NCBI GenBank assembly: GCA_015064445.1
Contig: SVSE01000005.1
Location: forward strand, 62,001 to 126,000
Length of the DNA stretch: 64,000 nucleotides
From: Oscillospiraceae bacterium
GTDB taxonomy: Bacteria; Bacillota; Clostridia; Oscillospirales; CAG-272
Direction: 5' to 3'
Each line of letters starts with the position of its first letter. The stretch's first letter is position 1. The notes below the pieces were generated by a model. It saw nothing but the letters and a program-made list of their open reading frames with translations, did not search any database and was not told where the DNA came from. The position numbers and the translations under genes are program-made. This document shows, piece by piece, positions 30,295 through 41,106 of this stretch.

Positions 30295-32250
30295 ATGCTT
30301 TATATAGGTGTTGCTTACTATCCTGAGCTTTGGGATAAGAGCGAAATTGAAAAGGACGTTAAGCGAATGAAGGATGCGGGAATTAACTGTGTACGTGTCG
30401 GTGAATTCGCTTGGGGCGAAATGGAAAGAAAAGAGGGAGAATACGATTTTTCACTCTTTAAATATATGCTTGACGTGCTTTATGAAAATGGGATTTACAC
30501 GGTTATGTGTACACCGTCCTGCACACCACCACGTTGGGCTTTTGAAAAGTATCCTGATGCGAGAAGAATCAGAAGCGAGGGCTACATAAAAACTCAAGTC
30601 GAGCATTCGGGCAGAGTTCACTCATGTAAATCTCACAAGGGAATTCGCCATCTTAACGCAACTATTGCCGAAAAAATGTCAGAGGCACTCGGCTCGCACC
30701 CCGGCGTTATCGGTTGGCAGGTTGATAACGAAATCTATCCTTATGATTACGGATGCTATTGCGATAATTGCGTAAAGGAATTTAGAGAATATCTTAAAAA
30801 CAAATACGGCACAATAGAAAATCTTAACGAAAAGTGGGTAATGCACCGTTGGTCGCTCGATTACGATAGCTTTGAGCAAATTTTGCCACCAAGCCACGCA
30901 ACGTGGGAGCATCCAAGCCGTCAAACTGAATGGCTTTTCTTCCAAAACAATCTCATTTATTCGTACGTTAAGGAGCAAGCTGAGGCTATAAGAAAGCACT
31001 CTAAAGCCCCTGTTGGCACGGATATGATGAACATTGAGGCGTTGCTAAGCTACAGCAAGATGAATAGATTTCTTGACGTTGTTCAGCATAACCACTATAA
31101 CGTTCAGGCGGACCTTTATAAATCACTTTTCTATTATGATTTTGCAAGAACACTTAAGGACCGTCCATTCTGGGTAACCGAAACTCAAGTGGGCTGGAAC
31201 GGCTCGTTTGCCGGATATGGTGGATATAGAGAAAGTGGACATAACTACATAAATTCACTTGCTCCAATCGCTAAGGGTGCGGAGATGAACCTCTATTGGC
31301 TCTATCGCTCGCATAAGGCAGGACACGAGCTTGGACACGGCGCGATTTTGTCATCCTCGGGCAGACCGAACAGCCCTGCAACCGCGACAAAAAGACTTTA
31401 CGACGACCTTCAAAAGGCAAAGGATTTCTTTGAATTAAGCAAGGTTAAGTCGAAAATCGCTCTTACGTATTCCGCAACCTCGGTTGTAGATTATAGATAT
31501 TTCCCAACCATAGCTGATCTTGACCGTAACGTAGAGGAAAGACTAATTCAAAATTTCTACGATGCGTTCAGACACCATAATATCGACGTAATCGAAACCG
31601 ACAAAAATCTCGACGGCTACGACGTTGTAATGTCGCCAATTCTTGCAAATCTTGACGATGACGGCTTTAGAGATAGAATTCTTGAGTTCGTAAATAACGG
31701 TGGAACGTGGATTGTCGGACCTTTGACCGACACTATGACCGAGTATGCAGCAAAGTACGAGCACGCACCGTATTCTATGCTAGAGGAGCTTTGCGGAGTA
31801 TATACAAAGTATCAAATTCCGTTTGAGCACGAGTCATATACTGCCGAGCTAAATGACGGTACAAGATTTAACATTTTCCTTGGCTGCGATGCTTATGAGC
31901 TAAGAGGCGCTGAAAGCCTTGCAACGTATGCAAGCGTGCCTGATATTAACGGACTTTGCGCTATTGCTAAAAATAAGGTGGGCAAGGGGCAGGTAATTCT
32001 TCTCGGTACTGCACCCGATAAGGACGTGCTTTTGAAGCTTGTTGATAAAGCACCTAATGCCGAGGCATCAAGAAACGTGTGCGTTGTTAAGCGTGAGGGA
32101 GAGCAAAACGGACTTATCGCCTTCGAGCTTGAAAATAAGGAAGGATATATCGTTCTTGACAAGCCATATTACGATATAATCGCACAAAAAGAGGTAAGTG
32201 GCAAAATAGAGATTAAGCCTTATACAGCACTTTTCCTTAAGAAAATTTAA
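30295..32250 (+). CDS. Beta-galactosidase, GH42
   Basis: GVAYYPELWDKSEIEKDVKRMKDAGINCVRVGEFAWGEMERKEG, PSCTPPRWAFEKYPD, GWQVDNEIYPYDYGCYCDNC. Confidence 0.95.
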   Translation: MLYIGVAYYPELWDKSEIEKDVKRMKDAGINCVRVGEFAWGEMERKEGEYDFSLFKYMLDVLYENGIYTVMCTPSCTPPRWAFEKYPDARRIRSEGYIKTQVEHSGRVHSCKSHKGIRHLNATIAEKMSEALGSHPGVIGWQVDNEIYPYDYGCYCDNCVKEFREYLKNKYGTIENLNEKWVMHRWSLDYDSFEQILPPSHATWEHPSRQTEWLFFQNNLIYSYVKEQAEAIRKHSKAPVGTDMMNIEALLSYSKMNRFLDVVQHNHYNVQADLYKSLFYYDFARTLKDRPFWVTETQVGWNGSFAGYGGYRESGHNYINSLAPIAKGAEMNLYWLYRSHKAGHELGHGAILSSSGRPNSPATATKRLYDDLQKAKDFFELSKVKSKIALTYSATSVVDYRYFPTIADLDRNVEERLIQNFYDAFRHHNIDVIETDKNLDGYDVVMSPILANLDDDGFRDRILEFVNNGGTWIVGPLTDTMTEYAAKYEHAPYSMLEELCGVYTKYQIPFEHESYTAELNDGTRFNIFLGCDAYELRGAESLATYASVPDINGLCAIAKNKVGKGQVILLGTAPDKDVLLKLVDKAPNAEASRNVCVVKREGEQNGLIAFELENKEGYIVLDKPYYDIIAQKEVSGKIEIKPYTALFLKKI

Positions 32251-32255
32251 AAATA

Positions 32256-32283
32256 AATCCTCAACATTTGTTGAGGATTTTCT
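32256..32283 (+). terminator. Rho-independent terminator
   Basis: AAATCCTCAACATTTGTTGAGGATTTT after GH42. Confidence 0.75.
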
Positions 32284-32341
32284 ATTGTAAGAAAAATAAG
32301 TTTATGGTAAAATATATATAGCATTAAAAAGGAGGACTTTT

Positions 32342-33001
32342 ATGGTAACCTTTAAAGAAGTAAAAAATAATGAGAAAATCAAGGCGTATATAAAAAAAGC
32401 AGACGAATCCTTGCTGGCTCTTGGTTATACTGACCATAGCTTTGCGCATGTGGGACTCGTTTCCGAAAGGGCTGCTTATATTCTTGAAACGCTTGGCTTT
32501 GGCGCGCACGAGGTGGAGCTCGTGAAAATTGCCTCATATCTTCACGATATAGGAAATATAGTCAATAGGAAGGAGCATTCGCAAAGTGGAGCTGTAATGG
32601 CATTCCGTATTCTTGATAATATGGATATGGATGCTGAGGATATTGCGACAATCGTTACCGCAATCGGAAATCACGATGAGGGCGATGGCGAGGCGGTAAA
32701 TGCAGTTTCGGCAGCGCTTATAATAGCCGATAAGTCGGACGTTAGACGCTCACGCGTTAGAAACGCTGATATGACCACCTTTGACATTCACGATAGAGTA
32801 AATTATTCCGTTATTGAATCCTCGCTTAAAATTAACGAGGAAAAGACCATCGTTACCTTGAAGCTTAAAATCGACACGGAAATCAGCTCAGTTATGAATT
32901 ATTTTGAGATTTTTCTAAATCGTATGATAATGTGCAAAAAAGCTGCCAAAAAATTGAACCTTGAATTCAAGCTCGTAATAAACGACCAGATTTTAATATA
33001 A
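32342..33001 (+). CDS. HD-domain phosphohydrolase
   Basis: HSFAHVGLVSERA..ASYLHDIGNI..NHDEGDG..IIADKSDVRRSRV. Confidence 0.88.
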   Translation: MVTFKEVKNNEKIKAYIKKADESLLALGYTDHSFAHVGLVSERAAYILETLGFGAHEVELVKIASYLHDIGNIVNRKEHSQSGAVMAFRILDNMDMDAEDIATIVTAIGNHDEGDGEAVNAVSAALIIADKSDVRRSRVRNADMTTFDIHDRVNYSVIESSLKINEEKTIVTLKLKIDTEISSVMNYFEIFLNRMIMCKKAAKKLNLEFKLVINDQILI

Positions 33002-33006
33002 AAACA

Positions 33007-33036
33007 GCGCCAAACAGCCCGTTTGGCGCCTTTTTT
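33007..33036 (+). terminator. Rho-independent terminator
   Basis: GCGCCAAACagcccGTTTGGCGCC TTTTTT. Confidence 0.85.
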
Positions 33037-33115
33037 GGCCTAAAAATCCCTATTTTATATATGAATATATGAAAATATTTTCATATAATAATTCAAAATA
33101 GCCGATTTGAAAAAC

Positions 33116-33143
33116 AAAAAATCCCTCGAAATCGAGGGATTTT
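33116..33143. terminator. Bidirectional terminator (duplicated sequence)
   Basis: AAAAATCCCTCGAAATCGAGGGATTTTT; near-identical copy at 34031-34057. Confidence 0.8.
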
Positions 33144-33144
33144 T

Positions 33145-33927
33145 TTAACTTATCTCTTCAAGAAGCTTGCTCGCTTCATTGGATGTTGAAAGCTTGCGCC
33201 CATTTTCTATTACATACTCAAGCTGTTCCTTTGCTTTTGCCGTTTCATTTCTGGCAATGTATATTTTGCCTAAAGTCAAAGCGTGCTTTATAGCTTCGAA
33301 TAAATCGGGTGTTTCGTGCTTTCCAATTTCTGCAAGTGCGGTTTCGTAATCGCCTTTTTTTATATAAATTTCGGCAGTTGTTAAGGCAAGGGTTGAAAAT
33401 AGGTGAGGCTTAAAGCCTTCCTTTGCTTCGGGTGTTGAAAAAATAGCAAGCATTTTTTCGTAAGCCTTTTGCGCCTCCTCAATTTCATCTAAAAACATAT
33501 AAACATCGCAAAGATTATTATAATAAGACGCAACAATTGGATAAAAAATCTTTTTTGAAAAAGGAGTCAAATCAAAATTTTCCAAAATGTTCTTGGCTAG
33601 CTGGTAATTACTCGAATCTGAAATCACAAGCATTGAACAGTAGTCAATGGTGTATAAGAGATTTTTGGGACTTCGTCTGTAAAGTGTTTCTATAAAATCA
33701 AGATATTCGGTTGGATCACAGGAGCTTTGAAAACGAAGACATTTTTTCTTTGCACTAAAGCTGACTATGAAATTTCCTATAAGGTTGAATGCTATCGTTA
33801 TTAAAAAAGATAGCACAAATGGGGTGATTGACGGATTTACAAACGCATACCAAAGAAATGATAAAGTAAGGCACGAAAGCAAAAGAAAAAGTTGAATTTT
33901 TCTTGCATGCTTAATAAAAAACTTCAT
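33145..33927 (-). CDS. Membrane-anchored TPR-like protein
   Basis: Two N-terminal TM segments, then helical repeats (YYNNLCDVYMFLDEIEEAQKAYEKML, AEIYIKKGDYETALAEI). Confidence 0.6.
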   Translation of the reverse strand: MKFFIKHARKIQLFLLLSCLTLSFLWYAFVNPSITPFVLSFLITIAFNLIGNFIVSFSAKKKCLRFQSSCDPTEYLDFIETLYRRSPKNLLYTIDYCSMLVISDSSNYQLAKNILENFDLTPFSKKIFYPIVASYYNNLCDVYMFLDEIEEAQKAYEKMLAIFSTPEAKEGFKPHLFSTLALTTAEIYIKKGDYETALAEIGKHETPDLFEAIKHALTLGKIYIARNETAKAKEQLEYVIENGRKLSTSNEASKLLEEIS

Positions 33928-34030
33928 AAAATACCACCTTGATAAAATTTATATAACTATTCTAACATAACTTGAATGTGATTTCAAGCAATTAAAGCTT
34001 ACAATTTGTCAACCTATGGTTGCAAAAAGA

Positions 34031-34057
34031 AAAAATCCCTCGAAATCGAGGGATTTT
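34031..34057. terminator. Terminator, copy of the 33116 hairpin
   Basis: AAAAATCCCTCGAAATCGAGGGATTTT. Confidence 0.75.
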
Positions 34058-34062
34058 AATAG

Positions 34063-34392
34063 TTAAAACATTCCACCATTGTACTTCTTTTGTACAACGA
34101 AAATCATTACAAGAGAGATAACAAGTCCCAAGAGCATCGCGCCCATACTCGAAAGGATTATTACGTCATCTTCCCCAAGGAGTGAAATCACGCCACTTAT
34201 AAACGGCCCGACAGCAAGAGGCAAGAGCGCCTTTCCAAATGCTCGCCCGTAGCCTTCCTTGTCAGAGACATTGCTTTGATGATATGAATGAATCAAATTC
34301 GTGTTTCCTCTGTAAATAGCTATTGATATAACTAAGAACAGTATGGAAATCGCAAACATAATGATCGAATACGCTATCATTTTATCCTCCAT
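34063..34392 (-). CDS. Small integral membrane protein
   Basis: Three hydrophobic segments; no recognised family. Confidence 0.6.
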   Translation of the reverse strand: MEDKMIAYSIIMFAISILFLVISIAIYRGNTNLIHSYHQSNVSDKEGYGRAFGKALLPLAVGPFISGVISLLGEDDVIILSSMGAMLLGLVISLVMIFVVQKKYNGGMF

Positions 34393-34475
34393 AAAGTGGC
34401 ATTTTTTATATTATAGCACAAAAATAACTCAAAGTAAAGACCATAACCTGCCTTGAAGGTATAGAAAAGCAAAAC

Positions 34476-34502
34476 AAAAAGCTCTGCCGAAGCAGAGCTT
34501 TT
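34476..34502 (-). terminator. Terminator of rplM-rpsI
   Basis: AAAAAGCTCTGCCGAAGCAGAGCTTTT. Confidence 0.8.
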
Positions 34503-34519
34503 GTATATAAGATAAGAAA

Positions 34520-34921
34520 TTATCTCTTTGAGAACTGTGGTGCACGACGAGCAGCCTTGAGTCCGTACTTCTTTCTTTCCTTCATACGAGGGTCACGAGT
34601 GAGAAGTCCAGCAGCCTTAAGAGCGCCACGGAATGAATCGTCAGCGAGAAGCAAAGCTCTTGCGATACCATGACGGATAGCGCCAGCCTGACCTGAAATA
34701 CCGCCACCGTTAACATTAGCAACAACATCGAACTTGCCCATTGTTTCGGTAACACCGAATGGCTGATTTACGATGAGCTTGAGAGTTTCGAGACCGAAGT
34801 AGTCATCAACATCTCTTCCGTTAATTGTAATAGCACCTGTGCCTGGATAGAGACGAACTCTTGCAACAGATGATTTTCTTCTACCAGTTCCGTAGAAATA
34901 TGGTTTTGCACTTGTATACAT
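34520..34921 (-). CDS. rpsI: 30S ribosomal protein S9
   Basis: [27 protein letters not shown]-term [18 protein letters not shown]. Confidence 0.98.
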   Translation of the reverse strand: MYTSAKPYFYGTGRRKSSVARVRLYPGTGAITINGRDVDDYFGLETLKLIVNQPFGVTETMGKFDVVANVNGGGISGQAGAIRHGIARALLLADDSFRGALKAAGLLTRDPRMKERKKYGLKAARRAPQFSKR

Positions 34922-34941
34922 ATTATTCTATCTCCTTCCGA

Positions 34942-35370
34942 TTATTTTACTTCAACAGTAGTAGGGCACTGAGCCTCTTGGTTGTGGTTAGGACCAGCAT
35001 AAACCTTGAGTCTTGTGATTGACTTGTCGCCGATTGAGTTGTGTGGGAGCATTCCCTTAACTGCAAGCTGCATAGCGAGCTCTGGACGAGTAGCCATAAG
35101 AGTCTTGTACTGAACCTCTTTGAGACCACCGATATAGCCAGAGTGACGACGATAGTACTTTTGCTCAAGCTTCTTACCAGTAAGAATAGCCTTTGATGCG
35201 TTGATGATGATTACGAATTCACCACAGTCAGCGTGAGGTGTGAATTCTGGACGATGCTTACCTCTTAAAATGTTAGCAGCAGCAACAGCTGTCTTACCGA
35301 GAGGCTTGTTAGCAGCGTCAATAACATACCATTTTCTTTCAATGGTGTTGTTAGCCATAAAAGTTGACAT
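34942..35370 (-). CDS. rplM: 50S ribosomal protein L13
   Basis: [55 protein letters not shown]. Confidence 0.98.
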   Translation of the reverse strand: MSTFMANNTIERKWYVIDAANKPLGKTAVAAANILRGKHRPEFTPHADCGEFVIIINASKAILTGKKLEQKYYRRHSGYIGGLKEVQYKTLMATRPELAMQLAVKGMLPHNSIGDKSITRLKVYAGPNHNQEAQCPTTVEVK

Positions 35371-35625
35371 TTGTAATTCCTCCAAAAAATTGATTTAGTG
35401 GTAAACCACTTATCTTTAATTGCTACAACATTATACCACCTGAAAAAACTAATGTCAATAGATTTTTCGAAAAATTTTTTCTCAAATTAACTTTTAAATA
35501 TCATATCTCATTTTTTCTCTTGAAATCTCTCTTTATCTCGTTTTTTCTCAATAAAAATTTAAGCAAAAATTTCGTTATATTTAAATAAAAAGAAGCGAGA
35601 ATACTAAAATCTCGCCTCTTTATGA

Positions 35626-36231
35626 TTATTTTCTTTTGTCAATCTTAATTGCCTTAACACCCTTTTCTGTGAGCATTATGTTGCAGGGAATATCAAACTT
35701 TCCCTTTGGTAGCGCATCTCCTATAAGCTCGGTGTAGGTAACACCTATTGTGCAACCACTATAAGAGTTCAAAAACTTGTCGTAATAGCCCTTTCCGTAG
35801 CCGAGCCTGTATCCATATGAGTCAAAGGCAAGACCTGGAAGAAAGCAGACTGCAACACCCTGCGTGGAGGCAGGATCATATATTGGAAGCTCCTCCTTTG
35901 GCTCTCTTATGCCATAAGCACCGATTTCAAAGTCATCAAAGGATGTAATGAAGTGGAACTTCATCGTTCTTGTTTCCTTGTCACATTTTGGAAAGGCAAC
36001 TCTTTTGCCCTTTTCGAGGGCTGATATAGCAATCGGCATTACATCAATCTCTGATTTTATAGGAGCATAGAGAAGCACAATGTCTGCGTGTCGAAAGCTT
36101 ACAAGCCCCTCGGCACACGCACATATGCGCGCGCTTCTTGTCGCCCTTTCCTCAGGAGAAAGTGCATCTCGTCTTGCAGAAAACTCCTGCCTTATAAGGT
36201 CCTTTGCGCGTTTAATTGGCGTAATAGACAT
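35626..36231 (-). CDS. 5-formyltetrahydrofolate cyclo-ligase family
   Basis: CFLPGLAFDSYGYRLGYGKGYYDKFL. Confidence 0.93.
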   Translation of the reverse strand: MSITPIKRAKDLIRQEFSARRDALSPEERATRSARICACAEGLVSFRHADIVLLYAPIKSEIDVMPIAISALEKGKRVAFPKCDKETRTMKFHFITSFDDFEIGAYGIREPKEELPIYDPASTQGVAVCFLPGLAFDSYGYRLGYGKGYYDKFLNSYSGCTIGVTYTELIGDALPKGKFDIPCNIMLTEKGVKAIKIDKRK

Positions 36232-36243
36232 AGCATTCTCCTT

Positions 36244-36789
36244 TCAATCAAGAATGATGGCGTTTTTTATCTTAGCTGCAGCTTCATCTCCACGAAGAGC
36301 GCTCAAAATTGCAAAAGCAAACTCATCGGCTGAGCCCATTGCACGACCTGTAATTATATTTCCGTCACGCACACAGCCCTTATCACTCATTATGGTAGCT
36401 CCGTTGAGCTGATTTTCAAAGCCTGGATAGCAAATAGCCATTTTGCCCTTTAAAATGCCACGCTTGCCCAAAATAAACGGAGCAGCGCAGATTGCACAAA
36501 TGAATTTATCATTCTCGTGCGCCCAAGAGATGAATTTGTCGACGCACGCATCCTCGTAAAGATTAGTAGAGCCTGGTAAGCCACCTGGCAAAATAATCAT
36601 TTCAAGCTCGTCGCTCGGCTCGATTTCATCGGTTGTAGTATCGCATACAATAGTTATTTTGTGCGACCCTGTGATTGTTTTTGCGCCAACGCCAACGGTT
36701 TTAATGTCAACGCCTGCGCGTCTTAAAACATCAACGGTATATAAAGCCTCGATTTCCTCAAAGCCGTTTGCCAAAAATATATAAACCAT
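36244..36789 (-). CDS. DJ-1/PfpI family protein
   Basis: VYIFLANGFEEIEALYTVDVLRRAGVDIKTVG, FICAICAAPFILG. Confidence 0.93.
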   Translation of the reverse strand: MVYIFLANGFEEIEALYTVDVLRRAGVDIKTVGVGAKTITGSHKITIVCDTTTDEIEPSDELEMIILPGGLPGSTNLYEDACVDKFISWAHENDKFICAICAAPFILGKRGILKGKMAICYPGFENQLNGATIMSDKGCVRDGNIITGRAMGSADEFAFAILSALRGDEAAAKIKNAIILD

Positions 36790-36798
36790 AATTTTCTC

Positions 36799-37518
36799 CT
36801 AAATTTCAAAAAGAATGTCGCAAAGCAAATCCTCTGGTGTGTCAAAGTCAGTGATTTTCATTAAAAGCCCCTTTTTCGCACTCGCATAGCGCACAAAGTC
36901 GCCAGATGCAAATATAAGCGCATCTCCCTCAAAAAGTGCATAGCCACGCTTGTCGCCAAGACTGATGTATTTTATGTCAAAATCGCAAACGCTTTGCTTG
37001 AAAATATCATAGGTTTTAATCAAATTGTCGTTTTGAATGTGAATGAAGTATAGAGAACTGAAATCGTCGTCAAAATCCGAAAATTCCGTACCCTGTGGCA
37101 ATATAACAGCTGTTGTGTCGCCACAAAGAGACACAACTCCGTCAAGATAATGCCCAAATCCGAGCCCCTTGTAAAGCTCGAAAAGAGAGGCATTTGCTGG
37201 AATTGTCATCATAAAGTCGTAAAGCTCCTCGCAATAATAAGCGTGTACATACTCGCACAGCTTACGGAAAAGACCACGACCACGCGCGCTCTCGCAAATG
37301 AACGCACCATAAATATAAGCTCCGCTTTTGATAGCATTGTCAACTCTTATGCTGACATCAATGGCGCAAAGACCGCCACAAAATACGCCGTCCTCGTAAA
37401 TTTCAAAAACCTCGTTTGAAATAGAGATTATTTTGTGCACAAACTCCTTGCTATCGCCAAAAATTTTGCAAAAGCCATCAATATATTCGGCGCTTGCACC
37501 GTTTTTAAAGGTAATCAA
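36799..37518 (-). CDS. GNAT-family acetyltransferase
   Basis: YGAFICESARGRGLFRKLCEYVHAYYCEELYDFMMTIPANASLFELYKGLGF. Confidence 0.75.
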   Translation of the reverse strand: MITFKNGASAEYIDGFCKIFGDSKEFVHKIISISNEVFEIYEDGVFCGGLCAIDVSIRVDNAIKSGAYIYGAFICESARGRGLFRKLCEYVHAYYCEELYDFMMTIPANASLFELYKGLGFGHYLDGVVSLCGDTTAVILPQGTEFSDFDDDFSSLYFIHIQNDNLIKTYDIFKQSVCDFDIKYISLGDKRGYALFEGDALIFASGDFVRYASAKKGLLMKITDFDTPEDLLCDILFEI

Positions 37519-38177
37519 AGCCTTGAAACCTCGTCATAAATTTGCTTGGAAATATCGTCGATTGTACGGATTTTATCGCCCTCGTAGCATTTTATCTGCT
37601 TCCAACCAAGCGCCTTGCACGAGAAGAGCGCAGCATCGTAGCATTTTTCCATATAAGAGGTATCAAGCTCGTGAATATCCATTTTTCTGCCTGTTTCAGC
37701 GCTTCTTGATCTTACAAGCGAAAGCGAAAGCACAGGTGGCAATTCGAGATAAATCGTCGCATCTGGCACAGGCAAGGAAAGTCTTGAAAACTCAAAATCC
37801 CAAAGCCATTTTAGGAAATCGTCCCATTCCTCTCTTGGAAGCTTTGAAAGCTGATGAACTGCATTTGCCGAGGTGTATCTATTTGCAATTACATAAGTGT
37901 CTGGATCCTCAATATCCTTAATCCAGTCAGTTTTGAAGCTTATGTATCTGTCGCACGCAAAAAACATAGACGCGGCAAAAGCGTTTGTATCTGATGGATT
38001 CTTGCCGAATTTGCCATCAAGATACATTCTTACAAACATAGAGCTGTCGTTTTCATAAACGGGGAAGGAAAGAGTGCGAACTCTCTTTCCCTCGCTCTTT
38101 AATTTTTCGACAAGTATATCGGTTTGAGTGCCCTTTCCGGAACCGTCAAGACCGTCTATAACAATAAATTTTCCCAT
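37515..38177 (-). CDS. Thymidylate kinase-like protein
   Basis: KFIVIDGLDGSGKGTQTDILVEKL; DRYISFK; ANRYTSANAVHQ. Confidence 0.88.
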   Translation of the reverse strand: MGKFIVIDGLDGSGKGTQTDILVEKLKSEGKRVRTLSFPVYENDSSMFVRMYLDGKFGKNPSDTNAFAASMFFACDRYISFKTDWIKDIEDPDTYVIANRYTSANAVHQLSKLPREEWDDFLKWLWDFEFSRLSLPVPDATIYLELPPVLSLSLVRSRSAETGRKMDIHELDTSYMEKCYDAALFSCKALGWKQIKCYEGDKIRTIDDISKQIYDEVSRL

Positions 38178-38178
38178 T

Positions 38179-40962
38179 TTAAATCTCCTCGTTACGCATC
38201 ATAAGCTCTTGGAAGTCCTGCTTTGTGATAAGAACATCTCTTGGCTTTGAGCCATTAGGCTCTCCAATATAGCCAAGCTCCTCCATTTGGTCGATAATTC
38301 TTGCAGCACGCTGGAATCCAAGATTGAGCTTTCTTTGTAGATATGAGGACGAAATCTTGCCCATATCAACAGCAAGCTCAAGCGCAGCATAGAACTTTTC
38401 GTCAAGGTCGCTTCCGCCACCCTCTCCTGCCTCGCCATCAAAATCAGCCTTCTTTTCTGCCTTTTGAAGCTTTGCAGTATTCGATTCAATCTGGCTCATA
38501 ACGGTTTCGTCATAGTTTTCACTTGAATTTTCCTTAAGGAAATTAGTAACCATCTCACGCTCATCCTCGGTGATAAAAGCACCCTGAACACGAAGAGGCT
38601 TAAGTGCACCAACAGGCTTCAAGAGCATATCTCCGCGGGCAACGAGCTTTTCAGCACCAACCTCGTCGAGAATAGTACGCGAGTCAACCTGTGCAGGCAC
38701 ACGGAAGGCAATACGAGAAGGAATGTTTGCCTTAATTACACCTGTAATAACATCAACGGACGGACGTTGTGTACCGATAATAACATGGATACCAGCGGCA
38801 CGCGCCTTTTGTGTAAGTCTTATGATATAGTCATCAATTTCTGGAACCTGCATTTTAAGGTCGTAAAGCTCATCAATTACTATAACAATTCTTGGGAGCT
38901 TTTCGTCCTCAATTACGCCACGCTCAACACGGTCGTTAAATTCGCCGATATCACGCACGCCTGCGCCCTCGAGCAATTCAAAGCGTCTTTCCATCTCGGA
39001 AACAGACCATTGAAGAGTACCAACCGACTTTTTAACATCAGTAACAACAGGCACAAGAAGGTGTGGAATGCCATTATAAGGCGCAAATTCAACACGCTTA
39101 GGGTCAATAAGAATAAGTCTTAAGTCATCAGGAGATGCCTTGTAGAGAAGACTTACAAGGAGTGCGTTAATGCAAACTGATTTACCTTGACCTGTCGCAC
39201 CAGCAACAAGCAAGTGAACGAGCTTTGCAATGTCAACATAAACATTCTCGCCCTCAACGCTCTTACCAACAGCACAGGTAACAGGGCTCTTTGCCTGCTT
39301 GAACTTTGGATCCTCAAGCAAGCTGCGGAGATAAACCATGCTTGTAATTCTGTTTGGAACCTCAATTCCGACAGCACTCTTGCCAGGAATAGGGCACTCC
39401 ATTCTGATTCCCTCTGCCGCAAGATAGAGGGCAATATCGTCTTGAAGATTTGCAATAGAACGAACCTTTACACCTGCCTCAGGCATAAGCTCATATCTTG
39501 TAACTGTAGGACCTCTTGAAACATCAGTAATTCTTGTGTTAAGATTGAAGCTTTTAAGCGTGTCAACAATAATGCGAGCCTTTTCCTGAAGCTCCTCGTT
39601 AACTGCCTCTTGGTCCTCAAAATCCTGTCTCTTTTCAAAAATATCAATAGGTGGGAATATGTGCTTTTTCTTCTTTTTAGGAGGCTTTGGCGCTTCCTTC
39701 TTTTCTTCCTTTGGTGGCTCTGGCTTTGCAACAGGAGCATCTTGCTTTTCACGCACAATGCCAAATATTCCACGCTTTTCCTCTTTCTTTTCCTCGATTA
39801 CAGGCTCTGGCACAGGCTCAAACGCAGGCTCGTCCTCCTCGTCCTCATCCTCACTATAAGGCTCGAATTTTTCATAAGGAGCATATTCCTCTCCCTTTTC
39901 CTCGTCCTCTTGCTCCTCTGGTACATACTCAGCATCTTCCTCGTAAGGAGCATCATAGTCGGAGCTTGTATCATCGTAGCTGTCAGGAGCATTGAGCACA
40001 AAGCCCTCATCCTCATCGTCGTCCTCCTCATTAGCGACAACAATAGGTGGAGCAGGTCTATATGCAGACGCACTTCTTTGAAGTGGCATTTTTGGAGTTG
40101 GAGTGTTTGAAATAGGCTGACGCTCAATTTCAAGCTCGTCATCCTTTTCCTCGTCGTCCTCCTCGTAAATATCTCTTTCGTTCATAGCCTTGAGAATTCT
40201 TTCGTCTATTTGAGGCGCAACCATTTCCTCGTCCTCATCCTCAAATACACGGAACTTCTTGTGCTTTTTGCGAAGCATAGCGCGACGCTTTTCCTCTTCC
40301 TTTCTTGCCTTTCTTGCATCAAGCTTGTCCTTGAAAAGGGCTCTGAAAATAGAAGCAGGAGTGATATTGAACATTTGAAGGAACATAAAGAGCAATACAA
40401 CAGCAACAATGAAAATTGTAAAGCCCTTGCCAATAGATGAGAGAAGTGCCCCTGCGATGCTACCACCAAGTGAGCCACCACCGATAAACGAGCCCTCCTC
40501 GAATTTTCCATTAGCGAGTCTATGAAGAACTAAGAAGCCAGGCTTGTTAACCTCTACTGCCTCGGTAGCCTTATAGAAAAAGCCAAGGCTGTTGAGCTTT
40601 TTAATGCTTGTAATATGCTGAATTATAGAAACCGAGAAAACGATTATAAAAGAGCAAGCAACGCGTCTTCCACAAATTTTTCTATTTGTATCGTAATACC
40701 ACATAAGAGAGTGGTAGAGAAGGAAAACGAGAATGAAGTATGAGGCAAATCTTCCGAAGAGTCCATAAAGGAAATTCGAAAATCCAAGTCCGCCGATAAG
40801 CGTAAAGAGCATAACGACAAAAAGTACCGCAAGAATATACGGCATTAAGCGATTTATAATAGGTAGAAGCTTCGATGGCTTTTTGTTCTTCTTACCGTTC
40901 TTTTTGTTGTTTTCTTTTTTAGACATGAGCCTTGATTTCTTGTTGTCCTTTGTGCGCTTCAT
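38179..40962 (-). CDS. FtsK/SpoIIIE DNA translocase
   Basis: N-terminal TM helices, acidic/proline linker, GATGQGKSVCINALLVSLLY, ARGDMLLKPVGALKPLRVQGAF, C-terminal gamma winged helix. Start re-set to 40962. Confidence 0.96.
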   Translation of the reverse strand: MKRTKDNKKSRLMSKKENNKKNGKKNKKPSKLLPIINRLMPYILAVLFVVMLFTLIGGLGFSNFLYGLFGRFASYFILVFLLYHSLMWYYDTNRKICGRRVACSFIIVFSVSIIQHITSIKKLNSLGFFYKATEAVEVNKPGFLVLHRLANGKFEEGSFIGGGSLGGSIAGALLSSIGKGFTIFIVAVVLLFMFLQMFNITPASIFRALFKDKLDARKARKEEEKRRAMLRKKHKKFRVFEDEDEEMVAPQIDERILKAMNERDIYEEDDEEKDDELEIERQPISNTPTPKMPLQRSASAYRPAPPIVVANEEDDDEDEGFVLNAPDSYDDTSSDYDAPYEEDAEYVPEEQEDEEKGEEYAPYEKFEPYSEDEDEEDEPAFEPVPEPVIEEKKEEKRGIFGIVREKQDAPVAKPEPPKEEKKEAPKPPKKKKKHIFPPIDIFEKRQDFEDQEAVNEELQEKARIIVDTLKSFNLNTRITDVSRGPTVTRYELMPEAGVKVRSIANLQDDIALYLAAEGIRMECPIPGKSAVGIEVPNRITSMVYLRSLLEDPKFKQAKSPVTCAVGKSVEGENVYVDIAKLVHLLVAGATGQGKSVCINALLVSLLYKASPDDLRLILIDPKRVEFAPYNGIPHLLVPVVTDVKKSVGTLQWSVSEMERRFELLEGAGVRDIGEFNDRVERGVIEDEKLPRIVIVIDELYDLKMQVPEIDDYIIRLTQKARAAGIHVIIGTQRPSVDVITGVIKANIPSRIAFRVPAQVDSRTILDEVGAEKLVARGDMLLKPVGALKPLRVQGAFITEDEREMVTNFLKENSSENYDETVMSQIESNTAKLQKAEKKADFDGEAGEGGGSDLDEKFYAALELAVDMGKISSSYLQRKLNLGFQRAARIIDQMEELGYIGEPNGSKPRDVLITKQDFQELMMRNEEI

Positions 40963-41106
40963 TTCTTTTCCTTTCAAAAATGCATTTGACAATTAGTGTT
41001 AGAATTTGCATCTAAAATGTCCATATAATATATAATAACAAAAAAATAAAGAAAAATCAATGCTTTTTTGGCAAAAGTAAAATAAAAATAAAAAGGAACT
41101 ATTAAA

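Noticed and set aside
34520-35370. rplM-rpsI operon and aaRS genes as anything unusual
   Set aside because: Standard gene order and sequences; no anomaly seen.
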